Below, piece by piece: positions 16,950-26,053 of a stretch of 64,000 bases of DNA. Numbering within the stretch: the first letter of the stretch is position 1; the number at the start of each line of letters is the position of its first letter. Under the pieces are notes generated by a model. The model was not told the origin of the DNA. It saw only the letters and a program-made list of their open reading frames with translations, and ran no database searches. Made by a program: the position numbers and the translations under genes. This DNA comes from UBA1351 sp964563505 (lineage in GTDB: Bacteria > Bacillota > Clostridia > Lachnospirales > Vallitaleaceae). Location of the stretch: NCBI GenBank assembly GCA_964563505.1, contig CAZLXW010000004.1:35583-99582 (forward strand). The letters run 5' to 3'.

Positions 16950-17846
16950 ATGAAGATTGGCATAATTGGCTTAGGTGATATTGCTAGGAAGGCATATTTA
17001 CCTGTCATTACAACGAAGAAACATGAATTGGTGCTTTGTAGTCGTACCAAACATGTGGTTGAAGAAGTGGCTCAAAAATATAGGATTAATACCTGGTGTT
17101 ATGAGTATAAGGATCTATTGAAGTACTCTGTTAATGCCGTATTTATTCATACAGCAACATCCAGTCACTATGAGATTATAAAGTTTTTTCTTAATCATAA
17201 TATTCATGTATTTGTGGACAAACCTATATCATGGTACTTAGAAGAAACTATGGAAGTATATGAATTGGCGAAAGAGAAAAATTTAGTTTTAATGGTAGGT
17301 TTTAATCGAAGATATAGTCCTCGAGTGAAGGAGCTAATGAATCTTCAGAAACCGGAGATGCTCATTATACAAAAAAACCGGTATAATCATCCGGGTGATG
17401 TCCGTCAGTTTATTTACGATGATTTTATTCATGTTATTGATACCCTTTTGTACCTGTTTCGAAATCAAGAAAAAGAATTTGACTATAACGGACGAATTAT
17501 AGACGGAAAGCTTCATAGTATTGCCCTTATATTGCAAGGTGAGGGAGCTACGGCATTTGGAAGTATGAACAGAATGTCGGGAGCAAAAGAGGAAAGAATT
17601 GATTATATGACAGATAATATTAAACATATTATTATGGATTTGGATCATGTAACCGTCTGCTCAAACAACAGTAAAAAAATCATTGATTTTGATGATTGGA
17701 CACCAACGCTTATAAAGCGAGGTTTTGAAGATCTTATTGATCAGTTTCTTACGTGGGTGGATGACCCCGAAGCATCAAAGGAATCCTTAGAGATGTCTCT
17801 AAGATGCCATGAGGTCTGTGAATATTTGGTCATGGAATATGAATAG
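16950..17846 (+). CDS. Gfo/Idh/MocA family oxidoreductase
   Basis: A 298-residue NAD(P)-dependent enzyme. The N-terminal Rossmann fold starts GIIGLGDIARKAYLPVI, and FVDKPISW corresponds to the conserved EKP motif with its catalytic Lys. MVGFNRRYSP is another family fingerprint. Members act on sugars, inositols or related polyols; no adjacent sugar genes help here, and the substrate is unknown. It follows the MYG1 gene by 14 bases and may share its transcript. Confidence 0.85.
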   Translation: MKIGIIGLGDIARKAYLPVITTKKHELVLCSRTKHVVEEVAQKYRINTWCYEYKDLLKYSVNAVFIHTATSSHYEIIKFFLNHNIHVFVDKPISWYLEETMEVYELAKEKNLVLMVGFNRRYSPRVKELMNLQKPEMLIIQKNRYNHPGDVRQFIYDDFIHVIDTLLYLFRNQEKEFDYNGRIIDGKLHSIALILQGEGATAFGSMNRMSGAKEERIDYMTDNIKHIIMDLDHVTVCSNNSKKIIDFDDWTPTLIKRGFEDLIDQFLTWVDDPEASKESLEMSLRCHEVCEYLVMEYE

Positions 17847-17889
17847 CAATCGTTAATCATTTTTCTCTTATTTCTCTCAGTCAATCATA

Positions 17890-17918
17890 TTTACTTTGTC
17901 ACTTCATTGTGGTAATAT
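17890..17918 (+). promoter_or_regulatory. Predicted promoter of the opp operon
   Basis: TTTACT (17890-17895), 17 bases, TAATAT (17913-17918). It is followed by a 140-base untranslated leader that contains an 8-bp hairpin (17961-17968 with 17975-17982) before the oppA start. Confidence 0.5.
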
Positions 17919-18062
17919 TCTATCACACCAGATGAATTATTCAGTGTAATAGCAATGGGGCTATAGCAGTTATTTGTTATAGTCTATTTTTATACACAGG
18001 ATATCCGTACAGAGCATACATTAGTACGTCGTCTGAGGAATAACAAAAAACGGAGGGAAAAG

Positions 18063-19718
18063 ATGAAAAGAGTAATAGCAATCATTCTAATGATGGTAAT
18101 GGTTCTTAGTATTGTTGGGTGTAACAATTCTGAGAATAATGTAGCACAAGGAACAGAAGGTGGCAACGAAGTTGCTACAGAAGGACGATTTTTAAGAATT
18201 GCGACAGATGTAGCTCTTCCTGCAATGGATCAACATGTGGCAACAGATGGCTTGTCTTTTGACGTCATCACGGCAACAATTGAAGGTCTATATATGACAG
18301 CTGCAGATGGTAGTTTGTATCCTTCAATTGCTGAATCACATGAAGTAAGCAGCGATGGTATGACATATACATTCAAAATACGCGAAGGCGTTCAGTGGAA
18401 TAATGGTGATACAGTAACAGCAAACGATTTCGTATTTAGTTGGAAACGTTTAGTTGATCCTGAAGTAGCAAGTGATTACAGTTTTATCGCTGAAGTAGCC
18501 GGAATCAAAAATGCATCAACTATATTAGCAGGTGAAGCAGACAAGAGTGAGTTAGGCGTAACAGCAGAAGATGATGATACATTGGTCATCGAGCTTGAAA
18601 GACCTGTACCTTATTTCTTATCACTGACTGCATTCCCTACTTTCTTCCCACTTAACGAGAAATTTGTAACGGAAAAAGGCGCAGATTTTGGTCAAACACC
18701 TGAAGATTTACTTGCTTGTGGACCATACAAAATGATTGAGTGGAATAAAGGCTATGGCTTCAAACTTGTAAAAAACACAGATTATTATAATGCAGATGCT
18801 GTAAAGGCAGATGGTCTTGAGTATCGTGTCATTAAAGATAGTCAAACAGCTGCACTAAAATTTGACAGTGACGAGATTGATGTTGTTAAGTTGAGTTCTG
18901 AGCTTGTTGATAATTACAAAGAAAATGAAGCTTACCAACAGATCGATGCATCCTATGTTTGGTATATTGCACCAAATAATAATGATGAAATCTTCTCAAA
19001 TGTAAATGCCCGTAAAGCACTACAACATGCAGTTAACAAAGAAAATATTGTTAATAACATTTTAAATGATGGTTCAACAGTGGCTAACTTTATTGTACCA
19101 ACAAGCTTAGCTACAGGCCCGGATGGAAAAGATTTCCGTGAGACATCAAAAAATGATTATAGTGTTTATGATTTAGAAATGGCCAAAGAAGCATGGGAAA
19201 GTGCAAAAAGTGAATTAGGAATTTCTCAAGCATCCATTGAAATCGTATTTGATGATGCAGATACAGTGAAGAAAATGGCTGAATTCATTCAAGCTGAACT
19301 TGAGACAAACTTAGAAGGTCTTACAGTAAGCTTAAAAGCACAACCGAAGAAAAATCGTCTTGATTTAATGCGTACAGGAGAATATCAAGTGGGACTTACT
19401 CGTTGGGGCCCCGACTACGCGGATCCTTTAACCTACTTGGAATTATTCTTAACAGGTGGAGCAAATAACTATCCTAACTTTGAGAACGAAACCTATGATG
19501 CATTAACAAGCTCAAGTTCAACGACATTAGCAGGCGAGCCTGAAGCACGATGGGAAGCAATGAAAGAAGCAGAAGATCTTCTCTTAGCACAAGAGGCTGC
19601 AATTGCACCCCTTTATCAAGCAGGGTATTCATACTTGATAAATACAAAAGTGTCAGGTATTGAGCCACATGCGATTGGGGTACCATTTATTTACAAAAAC
19701 GTACAAATTGCTGAGTAA
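18063..19718 (+). CDS. oppA: Oligopeptide-binding lipoprotein (SBP family 5)
   Basis: A 551-residue extracellular solute-binding protein with a lipoprotein signal ending LSIVGC (Cys20 lipidated). The family 5 pattern is clear: YTFKIREGVQWNNGDTVTANDFVFSWKRL, and later PNNNDEIFSNVNARKALQHAVNKENI and RWGPDYADPLTYLELF. It captures peptides and delivers them to the OppBC channel. GGAGGGAAAAG precedes the ATG. A long hairpin follows the stop, separating it from oppB, as is common for highly expressed binding proteins. Confidence 0.94.
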   Translation: MKRVIAIILMMVMVLSIVGCNNSENNVAQGTEGGNEVATEGRFLRIATDVALPAMDQHVATDGLSFDVITATIEGLYMTAADGSLYPSIAESHEVSSDGMTYTFKIREGVQWNNGDTVTANDFVFSWKRLVDPEVASDYSFIAEVAGIKNASTILAGEADKSELGVTAEDDDTLVIELERPVPYFLSLTAFPTFFPLNEKFVTEKGADFGQTPEDLLACGPYKMIEWNKGYGFKLVKNTDYYNADAVKADGLEYRVIKDSQTAALKFDSDEIDVVKLSSELVDNYKENEAYQQIDASYVWYIAPNNNDEIFSNVNARKALQHAVNKENIVNNILNDGSTVANFIVPTSLATGPDGKDFRETSKNDYSVYDLEMAKEAWESAKSELGISQASIEIVFDDADTVKKMAEFIQAELETNLEGLTVSLKAQPKKNRLDLMRTGEYQVGLTRWGPDYADPLTYLELFLTGGANNYPNFENETYDALTSSSSTTLAGEPEARWEAMKEAEDLLLAQEAAIAPLYQAGYSYLINTKVSGIEPHAIGVPFIYKNVQIAE

Positions 19719-19742
19719 TTCATAAAAAAAATCAATAAATGT

Positions 19743-19790
19743 CATTCGAAACATGACCGTGGAAAAATTTTCTACGGTCAGTTTTGAATG
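19743..19790 (+). repeat. Long hairpin between oppA and oppB
   Basis: An inverted repeat of about 22 bp: CATTCGAAAC and TGACCGT on the left pair with ACGGTCA and GTTTTGAATG on the right, with one wobble pair and a short AT loop. Only GTTTTG follows, so it should act as a partial terminator or as a 3' stabiliser of oppA mRNA. Confidence 0.7.
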
Positions 19791-19807
19791 AGAAATGGTG
19801 GTAAAAA

Positions 19808-20764
19808 ATGATTAAATATATTGGGAGAAGACTACTTATATCAGCAGTAACATTATTTGTTATTATGACAATATTATTCCTGCTTTTGCAGTTTTTACCG
19901 GGTTCTCCGTTTAATGATGAAAAACTGTCGGATATACAAATAGAACTATTGAATGAGAAATATGGACTTAATGAGCCTAAGTCAACACAATATGCATTGT
20001 TTCTTAAAAATATTATTACCAAAGGTGATTTTGGTGTTTCATATACTATTGAAAAGAATGCAGAAGTGAGTACGATGATTCAAGCAAGATTTCCTATTTC
20101 TATACGCTTAGGACTACAAGCTTTGGCTTTTGGATCGATTATAGGCGTCGTGCTAGCATCTATAGCAGCTCTGAAAAGAAATTCAATATGGGATACCGCA
20201 ACAACGATTTTTGCAGTCATTGGAATATCCATTCCGTCGTATGTATTTGCACTAGGTCTAGTGTACTTTTTAGGATATAAACTGACCAAGGCAACAGGGA
20301 TGGCCATATTTCCATTAACTTATGATATCTATGATCCTGTACGATCGAGTATTTTACCAACTGTTGCACTTGCAATGTTTGTTATTGCAACTGTTGCCAG
20401 GTTCATGCGAACAGAATTGGTTGAAGTCTTAGGGTCAGATTATATTTTATTGGCAGAAGCGAAAGGATTATCCGCTTCAAAAGTTATCTTTCGACATTCA
20501 ATTCGTAATGCACTCATACCGGTTGTGACAATTCTTGGTCCATTAACAGTAAGTCTTATGACAGGATCACTGGTTATTGAACGTGTCTTTGGAATTCCCG
20601 GAATTGGAGATTTGCTAGTAACAGCAATTAGTGTAAATGACCTGAATGTCATTATTGCGGTCGCCTTTTTCTATAGTTTATTCTATATAGCAATGCAACT
20701 ATTTATTGATATCTTATACGGAATTATTGACCCACGAATACGTGTAGCGAAAGGAGGCAAATAA
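19808..20764 (+). CDS. oppB: Oligopeptide ABC transporter permease OppB
   Basis: A 318-residue inner-membrane protein with TM1 at about 9-30, the conserved LQFLPGSPFNDE segment after it, four or five further TM segments and the EAA loop in EAKGLSASKVIFRHSIRNALIP that contacts the ATPases. It forms the peptide channel with OppC. Its stop overlaps the oppC start (TAATG), showing translational coupling. Confidence 0.93.
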   Translation: MIKYIGRRLLISAVTLFVIMTILFLLLQFLPGSPFNDEKLSDIQIELLNEKYGLNEPKSTQYALFLKNIITKGDFGVSYTIEKNAEVSTMIQARFPISIRLGLQALAFGSIIGVVLASIAALKRNSIWDTATTIFAVIGISIPSYVFALGLVYFLGYKLTKATGMAIFPLTYDIYDPVRSSILPTVALAMFVIATVARFMRTELVEVLGSDYILLAEAKGLSASKVIFRHSIRNALIPVVTILGPLTVSLMTGSLVIERVFGIPGIGDLLVTAISVNDLNVIIAVAFFYSLFYIAMQLFIDILYGIIDPRIRVAKGGK

Positions 20765-21777
20765 TGGATAATCTTAAGCCTCAATTAAATGAATCCAGTT
20801 TTGAACGTGTTTTTCAGACCGATGAATTTAAAACAGATGTCGTGTATAAGAGCATTAGTTTTTGGAAAGAAGTTCGGCTTCGTTTTCAAGCCAATAAAGG
20901 TGCTGTTATTGGAATTATTTTTATCGCTTTTATTTTATTTATGGCAATATTTGGACCTTATATGAATGCGCAAACCTATAAAAGCAAAGTTGATGAGCAT
21001 ATCAACTTACCCGGACGTATACCCGGAATCGAAAAAATCGGAATATTCGATGGTGAAATCGATGGTGTAAATGTCTATGAAAAACGAGGACTAGATGATG
21101 TCTATTATTGGTTTGGAACCGATAATCTAGGACGTGACCTTTGGACAAGAACATGGGTCGGAACACGGGTTTCTTTGTATATTGCCCTACTAGCTGTTGT
21201 TATTGATATGTTTATTGGAATGGGTTATGGTCTTGTTTCCGGATATATTGGCGGAACGACAGATACTATTATGCAACGGTTTATTGAGATACTCAGTGGT
21301 ATCCCAAACTTGGTAATAGTAACCTTATTTGTAATTATCCTCAATCCCGGAATTCTATCCATATCTCTAGCTCTAGTTATTACCGGATGGATTGGAATGA
21401 GCCGTGTGGTCCGTTCCCAAGTATTGAAAATGAAAGAACTGGATTTTGTTTTGGCATCGAAAACAATGGGGGCCAAGACCAATACCTTGATTCTTCAGGA
21501 ATTACTTCCGAATATTTTCGGACAGGTTATTATTATGAGTATGTTTTCAATACCCAATGCAATTTTTTATGAATCATTTCTTGCATTTATCGGGCTGGGG
21601 TTACAACCACCATTAGCAAGTTTGGGTGTCTTAATTAATGACGGATATAAATCTATTCTTGTTTATCCGCATATTATTGTAGCACCTGTTGTTGTTTTAG
21701 CATTATTGATGCTTTCATTTAACTTGGTCGCCGATGGATTAAGAGATGCACTTGATCCAAAGATGAAGCAACAATAG
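20764..21777 (+). CDS. oppC: Oligopeptide ABC transporter permease OppC
   Basis: A 337-residue permease. The N-terminus has the OppC-specific cytoplasmic stretch, TM1 at about 55-75, then an extracytoplasmic segment of about 60 residues leading to FGTDNLGRDLWTRTWVGTRVSL, a hallmark of DppC/OppC. The EAA loop is ASKTMGAKTNTLILQELLPN. It starts within the oppB stop codon and is followed by oppD after a 12-base gap holding AGGAGGGAG. Confidence 0.93.
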   Translation: MDNLKPQLNESSFERVFQTDEFKTDVVYKSISFWKEVRLRFQANKGAVIGIIFIAFILFMAIFGPYMNAQTYKSKVDEHINLPGRIPGIEKIGIFDGEIDGVNVYEKRGLDDVYYWFGTDNLGRDLWTRTWVGTRVSLYIALLAVVIDMFIGMGYGLVSGYIGGTTDTIMQRFIEILSGIPNLVIVTLFVIILNPGILSISLALVITGWIGMSRVVRSQVLKMKELDFVLASKTMGAKTNTLILQELLPNIFGQVIIMSMFSIPNAIFYESFLAFIGLGLQPPLASLGVLINDGYKSILVYPHIIVAPVVVLALLMLSFNLVADGLRDALDPKMKQQ

Positions 21778-21789
21778 GAGGGAGATAAG

Positions 21790-22839
21790 ATGGAAAAACT
21801 ATTAGAAGTGAAAGATTTAGAAATCGCATTTGATACCCATAACGGTAGTGTTCATGCTATTCGTGGCGTAAGTTTTGACTTGTACCAAGGTGAAACGCTT
21901 GCTATTGTTGGAGAAAGTGGTTCAGGAAAGTCGGTTACAACCAAAGCTTTAATGGGAATTTTGGCAAAAAATGGTAAAGTTATTAATGGCCAAGCCAAAT
22001 ATATGGGCAAGGATATTTTGAAAATGAGTAAAAAAGAAATTGTCAACTTAAGAGGCAAAGAAATGGCCATGATTTTCCAAGATCCGATGACATCATTGAA
22101 TCCAACAATGACAGTGGGTTTTCAGATAAAAGAGGCAGTTATTGAACATAACGAGGTGACAAAAAAACACGCAAAAGCAAGGGCGATTGAACTGCTTGAG
22201 CTTGTAGGTATTGATAGTCCCATAGCAAGATATAAGCAGTATCCCCATCAATTAAGTGGTGGAATGCGCCAACGCGTCGTTATAGCAATTGCTTTAGCCT
22301 GTAATCCAAAAGTATTGATTGCAGATGAGCCGACAACGGCGCTAGATGTAACGATTCAAGCACAGATTTTAGAACTCATCAAAAGCTTACAGATAAAAAT
22401 CAATCTAGCCATTATTTTTATTACACATGACCTTGGTGTTGTTGCCAATATTGCCGATCGAGTTGCAGTTATGTATGCAGGGAAAATAGCGGAATATGGA
22501 ACTGCTGATGAGATTTTTTATACACCGGTGCACCCATATACATGGGGATTATTAGCATCCGTTCCGGATATGTCAAATACAGATGTAGAACTCTATTCGA
22601 TTCCGGGTGCGCCACCAAACTTATTATATCCACCCAAAGGGGATGCATTTGCGGAACGTAGTGAATATGCGATGAATATTGATCTTGAATATCAACCGCC
22701 TATGTATAAGGTTAGTGATACCCACTATGCAGCAACATGGCTTCTTCACGAACAAGCACCGGAAACCTTTATGCCCAATGTGCTTGAGAAACGTATTGAA
22801 TTAATGAAGAAGGAGGCAGAAGAATATGCAAAAGCGTGA
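21790..22839 (+). CDS. oppD: Oligopeptide ABC transporter ATPase OppD
   Basis: A 349-residue ATPase with Walker A GESGSGKS, FQDPMTSLNPTMTVG Q-loop, LSGGMRQR signature, LIADEPTTALD Walker B and ITHDLGVV H-loop. The C-terminal oligopeptide/dipeptide extension (SIPGAPPNLLYPPKG) is present but its cysteines, which bind a Fe-S cluster in some homologues, are missing. It overlaps oppF by 14 bases. Confidence 0.94.
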   Translation: MEKLLEVKDLEIAFDTHNGSVHAIRGVSFDLYQGETLAIVGESGSGKSVTTKALMGILAKNGKVINGQAKYMGKDILKMSKKEIVNLRGKEMAMIFQDPMTSLNPTMTVGFQIKEAVIEHNEVTKKHAKARAIELLELVGIDSPIARYKQYPHQLSGGMRQRVVIAIALACNPKVLIADEPTTALDVTIQAQILELIKSLQIKINLAIIFITHDLGVVANIADRVAVMYAGKIAEYGTADEIFYTPVHPYTWGLLASVPDMSNTDVELYSIPGAPPNLLYPPKGDAFAERSEYAMNIDLEYQPPMYKVSDTHYAATWLLHEQAPETFMPNVLEKRIELMKKEAEEYAKA

Positions 22840-23752
22840 TGTTATTTTAGAAGTCAAAAATCTAAAACAATATTTTAAGACAAGTCGAAAATTCACCGTA
22901 AAAGCAGTTGATAATGTTTCCTTTAAAGTCTATCGTGGTGAGACGTTTGGAATTGTTGGAGAAAGTGGTTCGGGGAAATCAACAACCGGAAGAAGTATTA
23001 TTAAGTTATATGAGCCAACAGATGGAACCATTATATTTGAAGATACAGAAATAACCGGAAGATTAGATTCAAATACAGAAAAAATGTTAAGAACCAAAAT
23101 GCAGATGATTTTTCAAGACCCTATGGCATCCCTAAATCCGAGAAAAACTGTTCTTAATATCATTGCACAAGGTCTTGATATACATAAATTATATGCAACG
23201 ACAGAAGAACGGGATGAAATGGTATATCAAATGCTTGAAACCGTCGGATTAAGCCGTGAACATGCCCATCGATATCCGCATGAGTTTAGTGGTGGTCAAC
23301 GACAGCGAATCGGGATAGCAAGAGCTCTCATTATGAATCCGTCTTTTGTCATTGCAGATGAATGTATATCGGCCTTAGATGTATCCATTCAGGCACAAGT
23401 CGTTAACCTTTTGAAATTGTTGCAGCAAGAGCGAAATTTGACCTATATTTTTATCGCTCATGATTTATCAATGGTGAAGTATATAAGTGATCGTATTGCA
23501 GTGATGCATCATGGACGAATTGTTGAAATAGGAACGTCAGATGAGATCTATCATAATCCCATTCATCCCTATACAAAATCACTGCTTTCAGCAGTACCGT
23601 ATCCAAACCCTGTATTAGAAAGGCATAGAAAAAGAGTCTTCTATGATAAAAGTTTAGTCAATTATGATGATGGCATCTATCATGAACTTGAAGGTGAACA
23701 TATAGTGCTAGCGACTGATGAAGAATTGAAAAAATGGATGGTTGAGTCTTAG
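22826..23752 (+). CDS. oppF: Oligopeptide ABC transporter ATPase OppF
   Basis: A 308-residue ATPase: Walker A GESGSGKST, FQDPMASLNPRKT, FSGGQRQR signature, VIADECISALD Walker B (Cys replaces the usual Pro), AHDLSMVKY H-loop, then the oligopeptide-specific C-terminal tail. It completes the oppABCDF importer. The start codon lies inside oppD after an AAGGAGG. The next gene has its own promoter. Confidence 0.94.
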   Translation: MQKRDVILEVKNLKQYFKTSRKFTVKAVDNVSFKVYRGETFGIVGESGSGKSTTGRSIIKLYEPTDGTIIFEDTEITGRLDSNTEKMLRTKMQMIFQDPMASLNPRKTVLNIIAQGLDIHKLYATTEERDEMVYQMLETVGLSREHAHRYPHEFSGGQRQRIGIARALIMNPSFVIADECISALDVSIQAQVVNLLKLLQQERNLTYIFIAHDLSMVKYISDRIAVMHHGRIVEIGTSDEIYHNPIHPYTKSLLSAVPYPNPVLERHRKRVFYDKSLVNYDDGIYHELEGEHIVLATDEELKKWMVES

Positions 23753-23759
23753 AACAAAG

Positions 23760-23789
23760 TTGACAACGCGTATGGAAATAGACTAGAAT
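23760..23789 (+). promoter_or_regulatory. Predicted promoter of the anchored-SBP/kinase operon
   Basis: TTGACA (23760-23765), 18 bases, TAGAAT (23784-23789), just after the oppF stop codon and 33 bases before the next gene. The consensus -35 suggests constitutive, independent expression of the downstream unit. Confidence 0.65.
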
Positions 23790-23821
23790 ACAATGAAGAT
23801 ATATATGAAGGAGTGGTTTCA

Positions 23822-25456
23822 ATGCCTAAAAGCAAGAAAATTCTTGATAAGAAAATTTATGTGATTGGAATAGTCTTCGTTCTAGCTTTATTCATATTTG
23901 TTGTTATGAAAACAGAGTTCTTATCGTTGAATTTTTTTGGTGAAAACGAAGGTGGACGATTAGTCATAGCAAGACATAGTGATTCAATTAGTCTAGATCC
24001 GGCAATAGTAACAGACTTTGAATCGTTTCAGGTGTCGGCCAATATTTATGAGTGCCTAGTGACAACGGATAATAATGGTGTACAGATTTTGCCGGGACTC
24101 GCTAAAAGTTGGGAAGTGAGTGAAGACGGTTTAAAATTTGTATTTAAATTGCGTGAAAATGTTCTTTTTCATGATAACACACTGTTTGATGCAGAGGCAG
24201 TCGTTTTTAATTTTGAACGGTGGATGAATATAGAGAGTCCATATCATATAGGCCAGTTTATTTATTGGAATCAAAGTTTTGGCGGCAATCCCGGCTTAAT
24301 CAAATCGATTACGGCGCTTTCAAAGTATACATTTGAAATTGTTTTGAATGAGCCATACACGCCCATACTAAGTGTTCTTGCAATGCCTGCATTTGGAATA
24401 GCAAGCCCGACCGCTATTATTAAATATAATGAAGACTTGAAAATGCATCCCACAGGAACTGGTCCATATATATTAGAAGAATGGTCGGATACAGGACGGA
24501 TTGAACTTGTCTACAATGAAAAATATTATAAAAAACATTCCGGTGTCAGTGAACTAGTTTTTGAAACGCTGTCGACAGAAGAAAACGCACTTCAATTGTT
24601 AGAAAACGGAGAGATTCATATCATTAATCAAATTGATGAAAAAGACGTTGAAACCATATCAGACTTAAAATATGCAGACGTTTACTATATGCCTTTTCTC
24701 AACGTTAGTTATTTGGCAATGAATCATAGTAAAAAACCTTATAATAATCTTTTGGTAAGACAGGCGATTTCTCATGTGATTGATCGCAACGACATGATTA
24801 CTACATCTTATGATCTTATGTCTCGACCGGCATATTCTTTTTTACCCCCCACGGTGTTTGGATATAATGAAGGTTTTAAAACTTATACATATGATATTGA
24901 AAAGGGCAAAGACTTGCTAGCCAAAGCAGGGTACCCCGATGGATTTGATACGACGATATGGGTTATGGATCAGCCAAGAACCTATTATCCATATCCTAAA
25001 GAAGTGGCTACGTATTTACAAGAACAATTAGCCTTTATTTACGTCAATGCAGAAATTGTTGAAGTAAAATGGGATGAATACTTAGAATCTGTTCGATTAG
25101 GTGAACATGATCTGGCGATTGTTGGTTGGCAAGGCGATTATGCAGATCCCGATAATTTTTTATATACCATGTTTAATTCATCAGATGATACGATAGGAAG
25201 CGGATTAAATTACTCATATTATAGCAATGATGATGTGGATGAATTGTTAAAAAAAGGAAGAAGAACGGCAGACAAGGAATTTCGTTCATTTATCTATAGA
25301 GACTTACAACAAATACTTGTTGATAATATGGTCGGATTACCTTTAGCCCATACGATGATGGCATTAGGTGTCAATAACCATGTCAAAGATTTTGAACCAC
25401 ATATTTCGGGTATGATTTATGCCATAAATATAGAATTGGATGAGAACGATGAATAA
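23822..25456 (+). CDS. Membrane-anchored oligopeptide-binding-like protein (SBP family 5)
   Basis: A 544-residue family 5 binding protein (KSWEVSEDGLKFVFKLREN; NNLLVRQAISHVIDRNDMI; GWQGDYADPDNFLYTMF). Instead of a lipobox it has a single hydrophobic segment (about 12-29) with no cysteine and no clear cleavage site, so it is probably a signal-anchored, membrane-tethered receptor rather than a lipoprotein feeding a transporter. It is not followed by permease genes; instead it overlaps a small anchored protein and precedes a histidine kinase and response regulator. A role as a co-receptor for the kinase is my inference. GAAGGAG precedes the ATG at 23822; a GTG three codons upstream is less likely. 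Confidence 0.8.
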   Translation: MPKSKKILDKKIYVIGIVFVLALFIFVVMKTEFLSLNFFGENEGGRLVIARHSDSISLDPAIVTDFESFQVSANIYECLVTTDNNGVQILPGLAKSWEVSEDGLKFVFKLRENVLFHDNTLFDAEAVVFNFERWMNIESPYHIGQFIYWNQSFGGNPGLIKSITALSKYTFEIVLNEPYTPILSVLAMPAFGIASPTAIIKYNEDLKMHPTGTGPYILEEWSDTGRIELVYNEKYYKKHSGVSELVFETLSTEENALQLLENGEIHIINQIDEKDVETISDLKYADVYYMPFLNVSYLAMNHSKKPYNNLLVRQAISHVIDRNDMITTSYDLMSRPAYSFLPPTVFGYNEGFKTYTYDIEKGKDLLAKAGYPDGFDTTIWVMDQPRTYYPYPKEVATYLQEQLAFIYVNAEIVEVKWDEYLESVRLGEHDLAIVGWQGDYADPDNFLYTMFNSSDDTIGSGLNYSYYSNDDVDELLKKGRRTADKEFRSFIYRDLQQILVDNMVGLPLAHTMMALGVNNHVKDFEPHISGMIYAINIELDENDE

Positions 25457-26042
25457 ACAAAAAGCTATATATACCATAATAGGCCTTATCTTTAGTATAC
25501 TCGTCATCATTGTCTTATCTCGGAATGTTTATAATACCAATACATCTTCGTATAGAGCTTTAACAAGACCTCTTGCTAAAGAACCTTTACTTATTAGTTC
25601 AGCAGGACAAAATACGGATATCTATATCGTCAAAGATATTATTAATAAATTAATGATTGATAATTACTTTATACCTATGGCAACAACTGAAAACTTAGAT
25701 GATATCCATTCAGCCATTATGGTTGTCGGATATAGTGAAGTCGGAAACAGGTTAAAGGATAAGACCTATATAGAAGAAAAACAAAGGGTAGAACAGTTTG
25801 TAAATGCGATTGAAGAAAAAGACGTTTTTTTAATTACAATCTATTTAAGAGGTGGAAAGATGTTATCGGAAGAGACCAAAACACTTCTTAACCTATCTGC
25901 AAAATCATCAGATTATGTGATAATCGTTAATCCGGAAAATGAGGTGGATACATTTAAAGAGATGGTATCATCAACAACACCGATTACATTTGTGGATGAA
26001 TTATCAGAAGTAACAGAACCCATTGTATCCGCATTCAGATAG
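25449..26042 (+). CDS. Small membrane-anchored protein, DUF6305-like
   Basis: A 197-residue protein with one N-terminal TM segment (about 7-24) and an outside alpha/beta domain that begins LLISSAGQNTDIYIVKDI and contains IMVVGYSEVGNRLKD and VFLITIYLRGGKMLSEET. The layout recalls DUF6305, a domain of unknown function found near transporters; this is from pattern memory and tentative. It overlaps the anchored binding protein by 8 bases and is followed 11 bases later by the histidine kinase, which implies a shared complex or pathway. An alternative ATG at 25440 adds three residues. Confidence 0.5.
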   Translation: MNKQKAIYTIIGLIFSILVIIVLSRNVYNTNTSSYRALTRPLAKEPLLISSAGQNTDIYIVKDIINKLMIDNYFIPMATTENLDDIHSAIMVVGYSEVGNRLKDKTYIEEKQRVEQFVNAIEEKDVFLITIYLRGGKMLSEETKTLLNLSAKSSDYVIIVNPENEVDTFKEMVSSTTPITFVDELSEVTEPIVSAFR

Positions 26043-26053
26043 GAGGAAAAGTT

